This document shows, in pieces, positions 10,081 to 25,013 of a stretch of DNA of 64,000 nt. The notes beneath the pieces are model-generated. The model searched no databases, had not been told where the DNA came from, and worked only from the letters and a program-made list of their open reading frames with translations. The stretch is from NCBI GenBank assembly GCA_905221605.1, contig CAJNDS010002682.1, positions 177,001-241,000 on the forward strand, read 5' to 3'. The DNA is from Symbiodinium natans (lineage: Eukaryota; Sar; Dinophyceae; Suessiales; Symbiodiniaceae). Position 1 is the first letter of the stretch. Every line of letters starts with the position of its first letter. A program made the position numbers and the translations under genes.

Positions 10081-11042
10081 GTGTTTCTGCTGCTCAGGGG
10101 TAGTTCTCAGTGGGGCTATGTGACCTCATTTGGGGGTACTTATAACTTTGACATGTATGCCGGGTTGAGGTTGGAGGGTCTCAGACAAGCTCAGGCGCTG
10201 TTGTTCAGAAGTTTTTCTGGGCACAGGGCATGAGGCTCCTTGGAACAGGACCACGTTGAGCACACCACACTCAAACACAGGAGTTCTGTGGACGTCTCGG
10301 TCGTGCGAGCGTGGTGCTAGGTGCCCTTTGTAGCATCCAGCCTTTCATCTGCGCTTCCTGCAGAAACTGCCAAGAAGGGTTTCTCATGCCCATGTCATGA
10401 GGCAGCAGGTTCGGCCATCATATCGGGGTCGGAAGAATTGCTAAGAGTATTCCCTTCTGGGCCCTTTATCATCATACCATAGCAACCCCCCAAGACCCTA
10501 TTGTAATCATGAAAGGCCCCCTATATTACACCCTGAAACCTTCAAACACCGTGACCCCAGCCTCCGCCCCAGACCTTTTGCATGTGCCAAAGGCTAAGAA
10601 CGGATGGCTCGGGGGCACGGAATCTGTAGGGGTAGTTCTCTAAAATTTGGGTTTATAGGGTTTAGGGTTCAGGGTTCCTTGTGATGCGGGCTAAGACGGA
10701 ATTCTTAAGGGGAGGGGAACCTGGCAGCCTAAAGAGACTCCCCAATTCTCCCTGGGACCCCGCAGCTAAGAATCCAAAGCCCCATGTGAAACAGGGTTTA
10801 TGTTGCTGCTATTGGTGAGTCTATATCAGGTTCCCTTTTTCATATTGGTGAGTGTATATACCTGGTGTCCTTTTGGGGGTACAAGAAATCTATACCCTAC
10901 TTCATATGTCTAAACTTAACGGCTTGCTAATTCTGACTGTGCCCCTGTATCCCTCTATTTAAGCTTTCAAGGGATCCTACTGACAGCCACACTGTAAACG
11001 ACCCCTAGACCCTGAACCCCCAAAGCTTAGACAGCCTAAGTT
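10081..11042. other. Unique sequence, no gene recognised
   Basis: It is mixed composition with two imperfect direct repeats at 10811-10873 (ATTGGTGAGT...TATATC). A short TTTAGGG pair occurs near 10655. I find no convincing exon. Confidence 0.4.
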
Positions 11043-11466
11043 TAAACCTCTCAGCCCAATCCCCCTGAACCCCTAAACCCAAAAACCCTAAGCCCCTAAG
11101 CCCCTAAACCCTACACCCCTAAACCCCTAAACCCCTAAACCCCTAAACCCCTAAACCCCTAAACCCCTAAACCCCTAAACCCCTAAACCCCTAAACCCCT
11201 AAACTCCTAAACTCCTAAACCGCTAAACCGCTAAACCCCTAAACCCCTAAACCCCTAAACCCCTAAACCCGTAAACCCCTAAACCCCTAAACCCCTAAAC
11301 CCCTAAACCCTAAACCCCAAAACCCCCAAACCCCTAAGCCCCTAAACCCCTAAACCCTTAAACCCCTAGCCCTAAACCGCTAACCCCTAACCCCTAAACC
11401 CTAAACCCTAACCCCTAAACCCTAAACCCTAACCCTAAACTCCTAACCCCCTAAGCCCCTAAACCG
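11043..11466. repeat. Array of the 8-mer CCCCTAAA
   Basis: About 50 units of an 8-mer with one extra C, highly homogeneous at 11095-11300 and mixed with 7-mers at the right end. The same 8-mer forms the array in an intron of the glycosyltransferase gene (49722-49835). Confidence 0.97.
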
Positions 11467-11469
11467 CAG

Positions 11470-11540
11470 GACCTCCAGCGTGCCCTGGCGGCGTCCGTGG
11501 CGCAGCTCCACGACAAGGGGGAGAAGCAGGAAGCCTTGGG
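11470..11540 (+). CDS. Candidate microexon, coiled-coil-like
   Basis: The acceptor CTAAACCGCAG is formed by the last variant telomeric unit. The frame reads DLQRALAASVAQLHDKGEKQ, then EAL, and ends before GTGGTTTAGGG. Leucines and alanines fall at helix-compatible spacing. C-array immediately before and G-array immediately after make this one of the cleanest examples of the island architecture. Family unknown. Confidence 0.5.
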
Positions 11541-11541
11541 G

Positions 11542-11680
11542 TGGTTTAGGGTTTAGGGTTTGGGGTTTGGGGTTTGGGGTTTAGGGTTTAGGGTTCAGAG
11601 TTCAGGGTTTAGGCTTTAGGGTTTAGGCTCCAGGGCTTCGGGCTTAGGGTTTAGGATGTAGGTTTAGGGGAACTTTCGTG
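11542..11680. repeat. TTTAGGG array, degenerate to the right
   Basis: About 15 units with TTCAGGG and TTTAGGC variants directly follow the exon candidate. Confidence 0.93.
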
Positions 11681-12025
11681 CTTATTGCTTCAGGTTGAGG
11701 ACTTATGGCTTAGGGTCTGTTGGTAGTATGAGCTGCGAAACCTCACAGCAAGCTGGCAGTTCAGCGTCTGAAGCCTGGTTTGTGGCTCGGGCTGCAAGGG
11801 AACTCAGCAAAACCATCAGCGCCCCCTTAGATTTTCCCGCAAAAGTGTTGGGGCAGATTCGGACTTTCGGGTTTAGAGTCTAGGGGTAAGGTTTAGGCCT
11901 TAGGGTTTAGGGCTTACATATGACATGCTGGTTTGAGTGGCGAACATCAGCCATGGGGCTCGACTCCCAAGCTTCCGGCATAAAGCCTTCTTGAGCACCA
12001 CTGATGCCGCCGCCCGAACCAGAAA

Positions 12026-12142
12026 GCCCTAAAACCCTAAAACCCTAAAGCCCCTAAAGCCCTAAAACCCTAAAATCCAAAAACCCTAAACCCTAAGACC
12101 CCAAAACCCTAAAGCCCTAAAGCCCTAAACCCTAAACCCTAA
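12026..12142. repeat. Degenerate CCCTAAA array
   Basis: Units alternate between 7 and 8 bases (CCCTAAAA, CCCTAAAG). Confidence 0.92.
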
Positions 12143-12155
12143 GCAAGCCATCCAG

Positions 12156-12194
12156 GAAAGTGAGGATCCGGCAAAGCACCCGGAGGAGGCATGG
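12156..12194 (+). CDS. Candidate 39-bp microexon, phase 0-0
   Basis: It lies between CCATCCAG and GTTGAG and encodes ESEDPAKHPEEAW. An alternative acceptor a little upstream would add KQAIQ. The donor GTTGAG is identical to that after the exon at 58870-58959. C-array precedes it, and a G-array follows at 12250. Confidence 0.4.
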
Positions 12195-12249
12195 GTTGAG
12201 GGCTTCGGGTCGATTAGATGGGGGCCCCGGAATTATGGATCTCAGAGAC

Positions 12250-12302
12250 TGGGGTTTAGGGTTTAGGGTTTAGGGTTTAGGGTTTAGGGTTTAGGGTTTG
12301 AG
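12250..12302. repeat. TTTAGGG array
   Basis: Seven perfect G-strand units. Confidence 0.96.
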
Positions 12303-12859
12303 GGCCTCATGATTTTGGAGTTTTTTCGGAGTCTTTAGAAAGCTCCCCAGAATCCTTTTGTCATTGCTGGACTCTTTATTTCGTAAGATTCGTACTTATT
12401 AACCAATTATAACAAACTTAGAAGCTTCTTAAGTGCCCTAATACGGTTATAAGTACAGCTATAAGTACAGTCATAACTGCAAGGAGCTGGAGGTTGAGTT
12501 GGGCGTGAGGGGTTGATTGGTTGCGGCACGCTCGCCCGCGCGAACAGGCCCTTACCACCCGGAGCAGCAGATCTAGCGACCCCCCATACCCAGGATTTAT
12601 AGGGTTCCCCGAGTTAGTTAAAAATCCAAGTCGTCACCATCGGCATCCCTTATACATCCGTGCTGGGAGAAGCCCAAATTCGATCTATGGTTAGAATCAC
12701 TACGCAGGGTGAGCCCTAAACGAACGACCTGGCTGCTTTGCGAACCCTATGAACTGGCTGCTTGGAGGATCGGGGGACGTATCGTCAATAAGGCTATCGT
12801 AGGACGGGGGCCCCTTGCAGGGTACTTACAACTCTAACGCATACCCAGATCGACTGCAG
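12303..12859. other. Unique sequence around the family A element
   Basis: Apart from that element I see no gene or repeat. Confidence 0.4.
12385..12480. mobile_element. Inverted-repeat element, family A, decayed copy
   Basis: It shares the core CTTAAGTGCCCTAATA and the GTACAGTTATAAGTACAG-type right arm with the elements at 53074-53276 and 55657-55793. The left arm (TACTTATTAACCAATTATAAC) is recognisable, but the GAGGTTC terminus is lost. It has no coding capacity, like a MITE. Confidence 0.6.
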
Positions 12860-12906
12860 GAGGACCCCGAAGTCTTCGAGCTCCGGCTGCAGCAGGCGGG
12901 GGGAGG
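12860..12906 (+). CDS. Candidate microexon
   Basis: It lies after CGACTGCAG and reads EDPEVFELRLQQAGG before GTAGTG, with a stop in frame if not spliced. The composition matches the other helical islands. There is no strong C-array just upstream. Confidence 0.35.
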
Positions 12907-13439
12907 GTAGTGCCTGCCTGGCCAGACTTCGGGTTTAGGGTCTTGGAGTTCTTTTCGATGGGTTTGGGGGTTACAGGGGTTGGGGGGATTGGGGGATGAT
13001 AGTTGTGAGTTTCAGATGGTTCTGCTACCCAAGAAAGAACCAAGAAGAGTTGACAGAACGCAGTAGGGGAGGTGGTCAGCGAACACCCTCGATCCCAAAC
13101 CCTAAGGCCCTGATTCCCCAAAGCCCTACGTAAGCCCCAAAACCCTAAGAGACCTTCAGCCCTATGCGTATTCCATGCAGAACCCCTACATCCTGGCACA
13201 TTGCGCAGTCGATATCATGGATAACCGAACCAGGCTGATGCCTTTGTACTTGGTGTTCATTGTGCTCTCTCTATTATTTTATATACCTGCTTGTCATCAT
13301 AAACAAGAGCATCTCTTTCTGGGGGCCCGGGAGGCGGAGGGGGGGCAACAAGCTTGGAGTCAGACAAGGGGGCGCAGGCATTGGAAGGATTGGGGCCTAA
13401 AGACTTGCACTCGACCCCCCGAACCTCGAACCTAAGCAT

Positions 13440-13553
13440 CCCTCAACCCTAAACCCGAAACCCTAAACCCTAAACCCTAAACCCTAAACCCTAAACCCTA
13501 AACCCTAAACCCTAAACCCTAAACCCTAAACCCTAAACCCTAAACCCTAAACC
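13440..13553. repeat. CCCTAAA array
   Basis: About 16 near-perfect units. They are followed by a 500-bp unique stretch with the frame MGEAMAEEEPGSW at 13560, whose status is unclear. Confidence 0.97.
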
Positions 13554-14063
13554 TCCCTCATGGGCGAGGCCATGGCTGAAGAGGAGCCGGGATCTTGGTA
13601 CCTGTGGCCATCCAGGATCCAAACTCATCAGGCCTCAGGCTTTGCACTTATGTGGCAGCTTGAGGGGTTTCGGGCTTGGGAAACCATGCCCAGCAACATT
13701 GCCTCAAACCCAGCACCCGAGCAAAATCGTCAAACTCCGCTGCGTGCCCCGCAAAAAAACACTCAAGCCTCGCGCCAGTAAGCCAGTGCTTCGAGCCCCC
13801 CTCGAAACCCTGAAGCCCTTATCAGAAAGCCTTAAACCTCAACCTGCAGCCCTTATCCCTAAAGCCCCAGCCCCAATTGCGGGCCACCAATCACAGCAAT
13901 CATCACGTTCATCATGCTAGGGAACATCTTTGCAGCAATAGCCACTCGTCATAAATGACCACCAGCCAGCACTGGTAGCTCAGCAAGAAGTATGTTTGAG
14001 CACTACAGTTCGCTCATATCCCTTGCGGGAGAGATCAAGTTCAGTGCCACCCCAAAAGCCTGA
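13554..14063. other. Unique sequence, possible short acidic exon at its left end
   Basis: At 13560 a plus frame begins MGEAMAEEEPGSWYLWPS. It could be an exon, but I cannot define splice sites. The rest is C/A-rich with no recognised feature. Confidence 0.3.
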
Positions 14064-14319
14064 AACCCTGAAACCCTAAAACCCTGAAACCCTAACCCCA
14101 AACCCCAAACCCCAAACCCCCAAACCCCCAAACCCCAAACCCCCAAACCCCCAAACCCCCAAACCCCCAAACCCCCAAACCCCCAAACCCCCAAACCCCA
14201 AACCCCAAACCCCAAACCCCAAACCCCAAAGCCCAAAGCCCAAACCCCAAACCCCAAACCCCAAACCCCAAACCCCAAACCTCCAAACCTCCAAACCCCA
14301 AACCCCAAACTCAAACCCT
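14064..14319. repeat. Array of CCCCAAA and CCCCCAAA variants
   Basis: About 35 units in which the T of CCCTAAA is replaced, with 7-mers and 8-mers in blocks. Minus-strand frames (FGVWGLG repeats) are artefacts of it. Confidence 0.97.
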
Positions 14320-14325
14320 ACCCAG

Positions 14326-14419
14326 GCTGCAGCTGCAGCAGGCTCTGATTGCTAGCCTTGGCGCTGAGCGCGCCGCGCTGGAGGCCTCAAATGGGACAGT
14401 CCTGCGCTTGAGGCTGAGG
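14326..14419 (+). CDS. Candidate exon, coiled-coil-like
   Basis: It follows CCCTACCCAG and precedes GTTACG. The frame reads LQLQQALIASLGAERAALEA and continues SNGTVLRLRLR, with a leucine/alanine heptad-like spacing. The donor hexamer GTTACG recurs after the exon at 41770-41905. The array before is C-rich and the one after is G-rich. Family unknown. Confidence 0.5.
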
Positions 14420-14435
14420 GTTACGGTTCGGAGGT

Positions 14436-14772
14436 TCTAGGGTTTAGGGTCTGAGGTCTGGGGTTAGGGTTTAGGGTTTTAGGGTTTTAGGGTTTTAGGG
14501 TTTTAGGGTTTTAGGGTTTTAGCGTTTTAGGGTTTTAGGGTTTTTAGGGTTTTAGGGTTTTAGGGTTTTAGGGTTTTAGGGTTTTAGGGTTTTAGGGTTT
14601 TAGGGTTTTAGGGTTTTCGGGTTTTAGCGTTTTAGGGGTTTAGGGTTTTAGGGGTTTAGGGTTTTAGGGTTTTAGGGTTTTAGGGTTTTTAGGGTTTTTA
14701 GGGTTTTTAGGGTTTTAGGGTTTTAGGGTTTTAGGGTTTTTAGGGTTTTAGGGTTTGAGGGTTTGAGGGCTT
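14436..14772. repeat. Array of the 8-mer TTTTAGGG
   Basis: About 40 units with one extra T, very uniform. Nearby CCCCAAA variants differ, so the two arrays flanking the exon evolved separately. Confidence 0.97.
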
Positions 14773-14957
14773 TGGGGGGTTCTAGTTCTAGGCGTTTTAG
14801 GGCTCTAGGGTGTGGCCTCTGTTTGTGGGTTTCTAGGGGCTTGTGGGACTTGTAGGGTTCAGGGGCTTTAGGGTTTGTAACATGGGTTTGTAGAATTTGT
14901 CGTCGGATTTTCGGGCTACTTGGGGTTTGTAGGGCCTGGTGAGCGGAGAATGGTGCG

Positions 14958-15063
14958 TTGGGATGTTCCCCCTTATGCTAACAGCCCTTAATAGGGATTA
15001 TAGTACCTCCCCACCTATTCTAATCTCTTTTAAGGACTGTTGGTATAAGGGGGATCATCCCAA
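14958..15063. mobile_element. Inverted-repeat element, family B
   Basis: It is 106 bp whose ends are inverted copies: left TTGGGATGTTCCCCCTTA and right TAAGGGGGATCATCCCAA, followed by CTAACAG/CTGTTGG and CCTTA/TAAGG. A second copy is at 62622-62717. It is noncoding and resembles a MITE or a structured RNA hairpin. Confidence 0.7.
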
Positions 15064-15295
15064 TGCATGATGGCACATGGCTTGGATTTCCGGGTTAGGG
15101 CGTTTCAAGTTTGCTGCGTCAAACGGGCCAATTTTTTCCCAAGCTCTTTCAGGCTTTTCACAACCGCGACCTAAGCCCGAAACCCTTCAACCCGGACTAA
15201 GCCGAAGCCTCAACTTAAGAAGCCCAAACGTCAATCCCTCTAAGCCCTCAACCTTGCACGCGCGCGCACATGCAGCGGCACTGTCAATCGGCAAA

Positions 15296-15412
15296 CTTAC
15301 TGTTGGTTAGCAGGGAATGAGGGAATGCGGTACCCTATATAATCCCTTAAAGGGCATAATATATGTTATATATATATATGTGGCAGGAACCTTTATGTAT
15401 GATATGACCTTT
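15296..15412 (+). repeat. Left inverted terminal repeat of the 15.7-kb block
   Basis: It starts CTTACTGTTGGTTAGCAGGG, passes through GGTACCCTATAT and a TA run, and ends near AGGAACCTTTATGTATGATA. The reverse complement occurs at 30895-30995. Similarity is near-complete over about 95 bases apart from the TA run and a 20-30 base length difference. Confidence 0.8.
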
Positions 15413-15818
15413 TAATTGTTCTCCACACACAACACACCCACACACGCACACTTTGTTCCTTTCTTCTAGACGAGATCGTTGCAAAAGGGGGTTCCCCCCC
15501 TAGAGCAGGGTTGAGCCCGCTCATTCCTTCCATTTTGCCTTCTTCATCCTCCGTCTCCTCTTCAACCTCTTCTTTGGCTTTTTCTTACAAAGGAGACAGG
15601 AAAAGCAAATGGCAGACTCCAGTAATTCTCCCTCTGTTGCCTTCTTTCTCGTGTTCCGACGTCTTCTGTTCCGTCTTCTATTCGAGTAGATTGAAGGGAA
15701 TATGTCGGTAAAAGGTGTTCACCCTCCCGCAGCCTCTTCTTTGGCTGTGTTCTTACAAAGGAGAAAGGATAAAATGCAAGAAGATGAGTCAAAATAAGAC
15801 AGGTCAAAAAGAAGCAAA
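15413..15818. other. Pyrimidine-rich sequence inside the block
   Basis: It starts the CT-rich part of the block. The phrase TTTGTTCCTTTCTTC near 15451 recurs at 16268, showing that it is built from the same dispersed pieces. No gene is seen. Confidence 0.5.
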
Positions 15819-16210
15819 CTGACGATCAGAGAGAGGGAAGAAAAAATTGTTTTGTGAGTTGCAGAAAGGGGCTCCCTCTTTTCCTGGAGCAGGGTTGATT
15901 TCCTGTGTTCGCTCTCATTTGCTTTCTTTCTCTCCTGCGTGCCTATGTCTTCTGTTCATGGTTTGAGGAGATTCAAAGGGACAGATAAGAAAGGCGAAAA
16001 AGGTTTCCCTGTCCCTTTCGCTGTCCTTGATCTTAAGAATCTTGTCTTTTCTCAGTCAGCAAGAGAGGAAGACACAGTAGAAGGGAAACAGCAAGGAACG
16101 CTTGAAAAAAACAACGGATACATAAGAGGAAGAAGAAGAAACTCCCTCTCCTCTCTTCTCGATCTTGTTCAGCTCTCTTCTTGCAGATCATCTCCTACCT
16201 TCATCCTTCG

Positions 16211-16267
<57 letters not shown>

Positions 16268-16440
16268 TTGTTCCTTTCTTCCAGACGAGAAGCAAATGGA
16301 TAAGACGAGATGGAAAGAGACCTTCTTTGCTTCGCTGCAGATTGTGGGAAGAAAACAATGAGTTTAGAATCCAACAGTAGACTGCTTGGGGAACAAGGCT
16401 TCCCTTTGCTCTTTTTGTGAAAGTCGGGCGTGCGAAGAAA
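15819..16440 (+). repeat. First (partial) copy of the CT-rich duplicated unit
   Basis: It matches 17741-18412 and 21254-21917, except that the piece 16268-16430 is in the opposite orientation. Shared open frames among the copies (MPMSSVHGLRRFKGT...) are explained by the duplication, and no codon-level conservation is visible. Confidence 0.85.
16212..16265. repeat. (CT)n microsatellite
   Basis: About 26 CT units. The corresponding tracts in the two other copies are about twice as long. Confidence 0.97.
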
Positions 16441-16689
16441 TTCCCCCTCCCCTCTTATCCCTGTTCTATAGTCTATCTCGTTACAGAAAGACAAATACAT
16501 ATACAAGGCGCCAATTTCAGTCACTACTCATCCTGCCACGTCTTTCTTTTCCCACGCTTTTCTTACAGCAGGAAAACGGAACATGCAAGAATGCACATGA
16601 ATCTCGCCACCATCATCCTCGCTCGTCTCTCTTATCTCCCTTCTCTCTTCTTTGTTGCCCACCCTCGGTGTGGGGTTGTTTGATTTTGA

Positions 16690-17055
16690 CCTCAACTCTT
16701 CTCCTTGCCCGGGACTCTTCTCCTCGCCCGGAACTCTTCTCCTCGCCCGGTCTACTCCTCGCTCATCCCTGGAGCGCCCAACCTCAAAGTGTCCCTGGAG
16801 TGCCCAACTCTAGAGTGGCCCTGGAGTGCCCAACCCCAGACAACCCCAGCCCAGCCCCAGAGTCTCCCTAGGGCGCCCAACCCCACCGTTTCCAGGAGTG
16901 CCCAGCCCAGAGTCTCCAACCCCAGAGTTTCTGGAGGCCCAACCCCAGAGGCCCAACCCCAGTGCCCAAACCCAGAGTCTCCCTGAAGCCCAACCCCAGT
17001 GTCTCCCTCGAGAGCCCAGCCCCAGAGTGTTGCTGGAGTGCCCAACCCCAGAGTA
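16690..17055. repeat. Degenerate minisatellite, unit about 25-30 bp
   Basis: Irregular repeats of GCCCAACCCCAGAGTCTCC-like and CCTGGAGTGCCC phrases give open frames on both strands. It is present only in this copy of the surrounding unit and absent between the matching flanks at about 18664. Confidence 0.85.
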
Positions 17056-17104
17056 TCTCTACCAAGAGAGGGTGGGGATGTTCGAAGCCAAATATTTTCT
17101 TACA

Positions 17105-17300
17105 CACGTGACAAATGAATACACAAGAGGACAAGGAAAAGAGAAGTTAATGGACGGGAAAAGAGGGGAGGATGGATTGTTTTTGTTCGTGGCAAGAAGG
17201 GAGGCCGCTGAGTGCCCTTACACCCTCTCTTTGCTTTCTTTCTCTCCTGCATTCCCAGGTCTTCTGTTCTTTTTTGCTTAGGAAACTCAAGGGAACTGCA
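17105..17300 (+). repeat. Direct repeat within the CT-rich region (also 18664-18860)
   Basis: About 195 bp starting ACGTGACAAATGAATACACA occur here, at 18664-18860 and at about 22169-22365. Confidence 0.85.
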
Positions 17301-18136
17301 AAAAAAAGAGGAAGACGCTTTCCGTGTCCCTTTTCGTTGCCCTTGCTCTTTTCTTTTCTCATTCAGCGAGAGAGGAAGAGACTGCAGGGGGGAAACAATA
17401 AAGAATGGACAAAAGTAGGAAGAAGTTTTCCTTGTACCTTGTCGTTGCCCTTGCTCTCTTCTTTTCTCGTTCAGCGAGAGAGGAAGAGATTGTAGGATGA
17501 AAACAGCAAAGAATGAACCAGAGTGCTTCTCTCCATTATCTTATTGAGAAGAATGAGCGCATAAGACTGGGAGGAAACGCACTCCTCGCTTTTCCGTCTG
17601 CTTTGGCTCTTTTCTTGCATACGAAACAAATGAATACACAAAAAGACATGAAGAGACAACTGGGAGAAAACGACAAGGAGCTGACCCGAGTGCTTGTCTT
17701 CTCTTACGGGCAAAATAAGACAGGTCAAAAAGAAGCAAACTGACGATCAGAGAGAGGGAAGAAAAAATTGTTTTGTGAGTTGCAGAAAGGGGCTCCCTCT
17801 TTTCCTGGAGCAGGGTTGATTTCCTGTGTTCGCTCTCATTTGCTTTCTTTCTCTCATGCGTGCCTATGTCTTCTGTTCATGGTTTGAGGAGATTCAAAGG
17901 GACAGATAAGAAAGGCGAAAAAGGTTTCCCTGTCCCTTTCGCTGTCCTTGATCTTAAGAATCTTGTCTTTTCTCAGTCAGCAAGAGAGGAAGACACAGTA
18001 GAAGGGAAACAGCAAGGAACGCTTGAAAAAAAAACAACGGATACATAAGCGGAAGAAGAAGAAACTCCCTCTCCTCTCTTCTCGATCTTGTTCAGCTCTC
18101 TTCTTGCAGATCATCTCCTACCTTCATCCTTCGCAT

Positions 18137-18249
<113 letters not shown>

Positions 18250-19889
18250 TTGCCCGACTTTCACAAAAAGAGCAAAGGGAAACCTTGTTCCCCAAGCAGT
18301 CTACTGTTGGATTCTAAACCCATTGTTTTCTTCCCACAATCTGCAGCGAAGCAAAGAATGTCTCTTTCCATCTTGTCTTATCCATTTGCTTCTCGTCTGG
18401 AAGAAAGGAATACGACAGGGCGAAGAAATTCCCTCTGCCCTCTTATCCCTGTTCTGTAGTCTATCTCGTTACAGAAAGACAAATACATATGCAAGGCGCC
18501 AATTTCACTCACTACTCATCCTGCATCGTCTTTGTTTTCCCACTTCTTTAGCGCTTTTCTTACAGCAGGAAAACTGAACATGCAAGAATACACATGAATC
18601 TCGCCACCATCATCCTCTCTCGTCTCTCTTATCTCTCCTCTCTCTTCTTTGCTTTCTTTTACACGTGACAAATGAATACACAAGAGGACAAGGAAAGGAG
18701 AAGTTAATGGACGGGAAAAGAGGGGAGGATGGATTGTTTTTGTTCGTGGCAAGAAGGGAGGCCGCTGAGTGCCCTTACACCCTCTCTTTGCTTTCTTTCT
18801 CTCCTGCATTCCCAGGTCTTCTGTTCTTTTTTGCTTAGGAAACTCAAGGGAACTGCTAAAGAAACGAAGAAGAAGTTCTCCTTGTCCCTTTTCGGTGGCC
18901 TTGCTCTTTTCTTTTCTCATTCAGCGAGAGAGGAAGAGACTGCACAACAAAGAATGGACAAGAGCGCTTCTCTTTTATCTTATTCAGAAAATGGATAGGT
19001 CAGAGGAGGAAGAAACCCCCCCTGTCCTCAGTCTCCATGTCTTCTCTTCTTTTCTCTTCTCTTCTTTACGTGTTCCTCTCATCAAAGCGTGCAAAGGAAA
19101 CTCCATTCGCACCCTTTCCTTTCTGTCTTCTTCAAAGGAAAAGCGGAAGGCAAGGCACAAACCGAAGACAGAAGAACAAACGATCAGAAGAAGGAAACAT
19201 TATATAGACTGAAAAGGCTATCCTTCTTGTTTCTCATTGCTTTTCCATCGCTCTCTTCTCTCTTCAATTCTATCCAGATATTTTTTTTTCCTTTTGACGA
19301 GGAAAATGGGAAGAGAAGGTCCTTTCTCTTCGTCCCTCGTGTTCTTTCCAAAAAACGAAGAGTATATGCGTTGTGTGAAAAGGTAGAATTTCTAACGCGT
19401 CGCACAGGTACATAGGATGTATGTGTTGGTTCGGGGGGCGAAGTCAGCCGCTGCGTTTTTGGGGTTTTACATGCTGCGACTTCCCGCCCCTGCTAAACCC
19501 AAGAGGGTTAAGAATTAAAGGTTTAGGGTTTAGATTTAGGCATGTAAACCTAAGCCCATAAAGTTTAAACCTTAAGGGTTTAAGATTTAGGTATTGAGAC
19601 CTTAACCCTATACCATTTAGGTTCGTATTTCGGCGAACCTTTAATCCCTATAGGGTTAAGATTTAAAGGTTTAGGGTTTAAGATTTAGGCATGTAAAACT
19701 AAGCCCATAGAGAAACCCTATAGGGCTCTAAAGGGTTCAAAGGTTTTTAACCGTATAGGCGCTAAGGTATAAATGCCCAGACCTTAGGCAGGTGTTTAAA
19801 CCTTTACACCTTATAGGGTTTGCAGGTCCAGGGGTTTTAAGGGTTTACCTCTAAAGCTTTCACGGGGTTAGCCCTACAACAACTGCGTA

Positions 19890-19925
19890 TGTCTGTATGT
19901 ACGTATGTACGTATGTATGTATGTC
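19890..19925. repeat. (GTAT)n short tandem repeat
   Basis: GTATGT/GTACGT units, repeated in the second copy near 23395-23430. Confidence 0.85.
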
Positions 19926-20687
19926 AGTATGAAACCCTATAGGATTAAAGGATCTCGTGTTTCAGTTTTCAGCGTTACCTATAGGAATTGAACCTTGCCT
20001 GTGTTTGTAGTGCTTGCCTCCTGTGGAAACGCAGAGAAAAAGCAGAATAAGTACACACATCATGTGTTTTTGCATATCAAAGACAGATATTTAATGGAGA
20101 AGGAAGGATGGTAAGCCTCGAACCATAAGACTAGGAAGTTTTCGAGCGCATAGGGTGATGCATAAAACCTTTTGCTGCAACCCCCGGGGACGCGAGAATA
20201 CTGTGAGCAAATATCCTTTCACTATTTCCTGGGACCTTCCAGCGGGCTGCTACAAACATCTCTTTTTTCAATTTCAATGCTTTCCACAGGTCTCCCAACA
20301 TGGTTCTCATTTCTCAAAAACAATTCTCATTTTTCAAATTCTCCGCAAGACTCACAAGCACATAAGGTCTTACATGATACTCATCCAAAGCAACTGAGTA
20401 TCACATCCTTACGACAAAAGTGTACGAAACCTAGGTTTAGGAGGGGGGCCGGCCGGGGGGGGGGGGGTAGCATATAATATACATTTTTCTGTATGAGATA
20501 GGTTCAAACTGTAATGCGAGTAAGCAGCCAAAACGACCTGCCAGATTATGTGTTTGGATGTGAGTGCATGGCTCATAGGGGGAACTGGGACACCGAAACC
20601 AAAAGACATAGTCCCAAAAAACCAATTCCCAAAGAACCAAAAAAACCAATACCAAAAGAACCAAAAAAAACCAAAAAAACCAAAAAA

Positions 20688-20787
20688 NNNNNNNNNNNNN
20701 NNNNNNNNNNNNNNNNNNNNNNNNNNNNNNNNNNNNNNNNNNNNNNNNNNNNNNNNNNNNNNNNNNNNNNNNNNNNNNNNNNNNNNN
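20688..20787. other. Assembly gap of exactly 100 N
   Basis: The run is exactly 100 bases, a conventional placeholder for unknown length. It sits at the join of the two 3.4-kb copies and in the left arm of a poly-A/CCAAAA foldback, so the join is not proven. Confidence 0.99.
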
Positions 20788-24193
<3,406 letters not shown>

Positions 24194-24425
24194 CGGGACT
24201 TTTGATTGGTAAGCTTATCTCCAAAGCTTTCACAGAGTCCCGGAAAATTGGTTTTTTTGGTTCTTTTGTTTTTTTTTGGTATTGTTTTTTGGTTTTGTGG
24301 GAATTGGTTTTTTGGGTTTTGCGGGAATTGGTTTTTTGGTCTTGTGGGAATTGGTTTTTCGAAGAGTCCTGCAAAATTGTTGTTGTTGGGTTGTTTCGGT
24401 TTTTTGGTATTGGTTGCTTTGGCGG

Positions 24426-25013
24426 GAACTGTTTTCTTTAATGGAAATTCGTTGAAATGTTTCGTTTTGTAGTTGTAGCATTTCTTGCCTCTGTGGAAAG
24501 TCCCCCCCCCCAAAAAAAAAATATAAATAAAAAAGCAGCGGCTGAGTTCGCCCCCGGAACCTATGTGTTGCATGAACAGCTAGGAATTTCTACCCACATC
24601 GTGCAGGTATGTAGCGTGTCTGTATTGTATATCAAATAAAGAAATGGAGAGGAAAGGGCGGTAATCCTAAACCGAAAGACTAGGAAGTATTTGAGGGCAT
24701 TGGTGTTTTTGTATGTAACCCCGGGGCAGCGAGAATATTGTGAGCAAGTATCTGGGTTCTGGGCCTTCCCACAAGCCCGACTTGCTCGCAAGCACATGGG
24801 TTGTCATTTCAATGTTTCCCAAAGGGTCACCGAAAACAATTATCATTTCTCACACATGAATTATCCCCAATAATCACAAATAAATATCTCATAAACCCTA
24901 CCCATTTTTCTTACGTTTAGATTTCTAAGCACCGTATTCGATTAAGGCCAGGGTCAAACCCTATTCCAAGCTGTACGCATGCTTCTGTAGTTTTGGGACA
25001 TTGCCTTCCTAAT
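24426..25013. other. Unique sequence, no gene recognised
   Basis: Parts of 24640-24860 resemble 20080-20350 (phrases such as CGAGAATAYTGTGAGCAA and GTCATTTC), so this is a diverged relative of the duplicated unit. I see no coding evidence. Confidence 0.5.

Noticed and set aside
14003-14314. Minus-strand frames of FGVWGLG repeats
   Set aside because: They are a translation of the CCCCAAA-type array.
15360-15385. TATA-rich promoter
   Set aside because: The TA run is part of the repeated terminus shared with 30895-30995 and has no gene next to it.
16386-17281. Overlapping long frames on both strands across 16.4-17.3 kb
   Set aside because: They coincide with a minisatellite and low-complexity sequence, with no domain and no splice logic.
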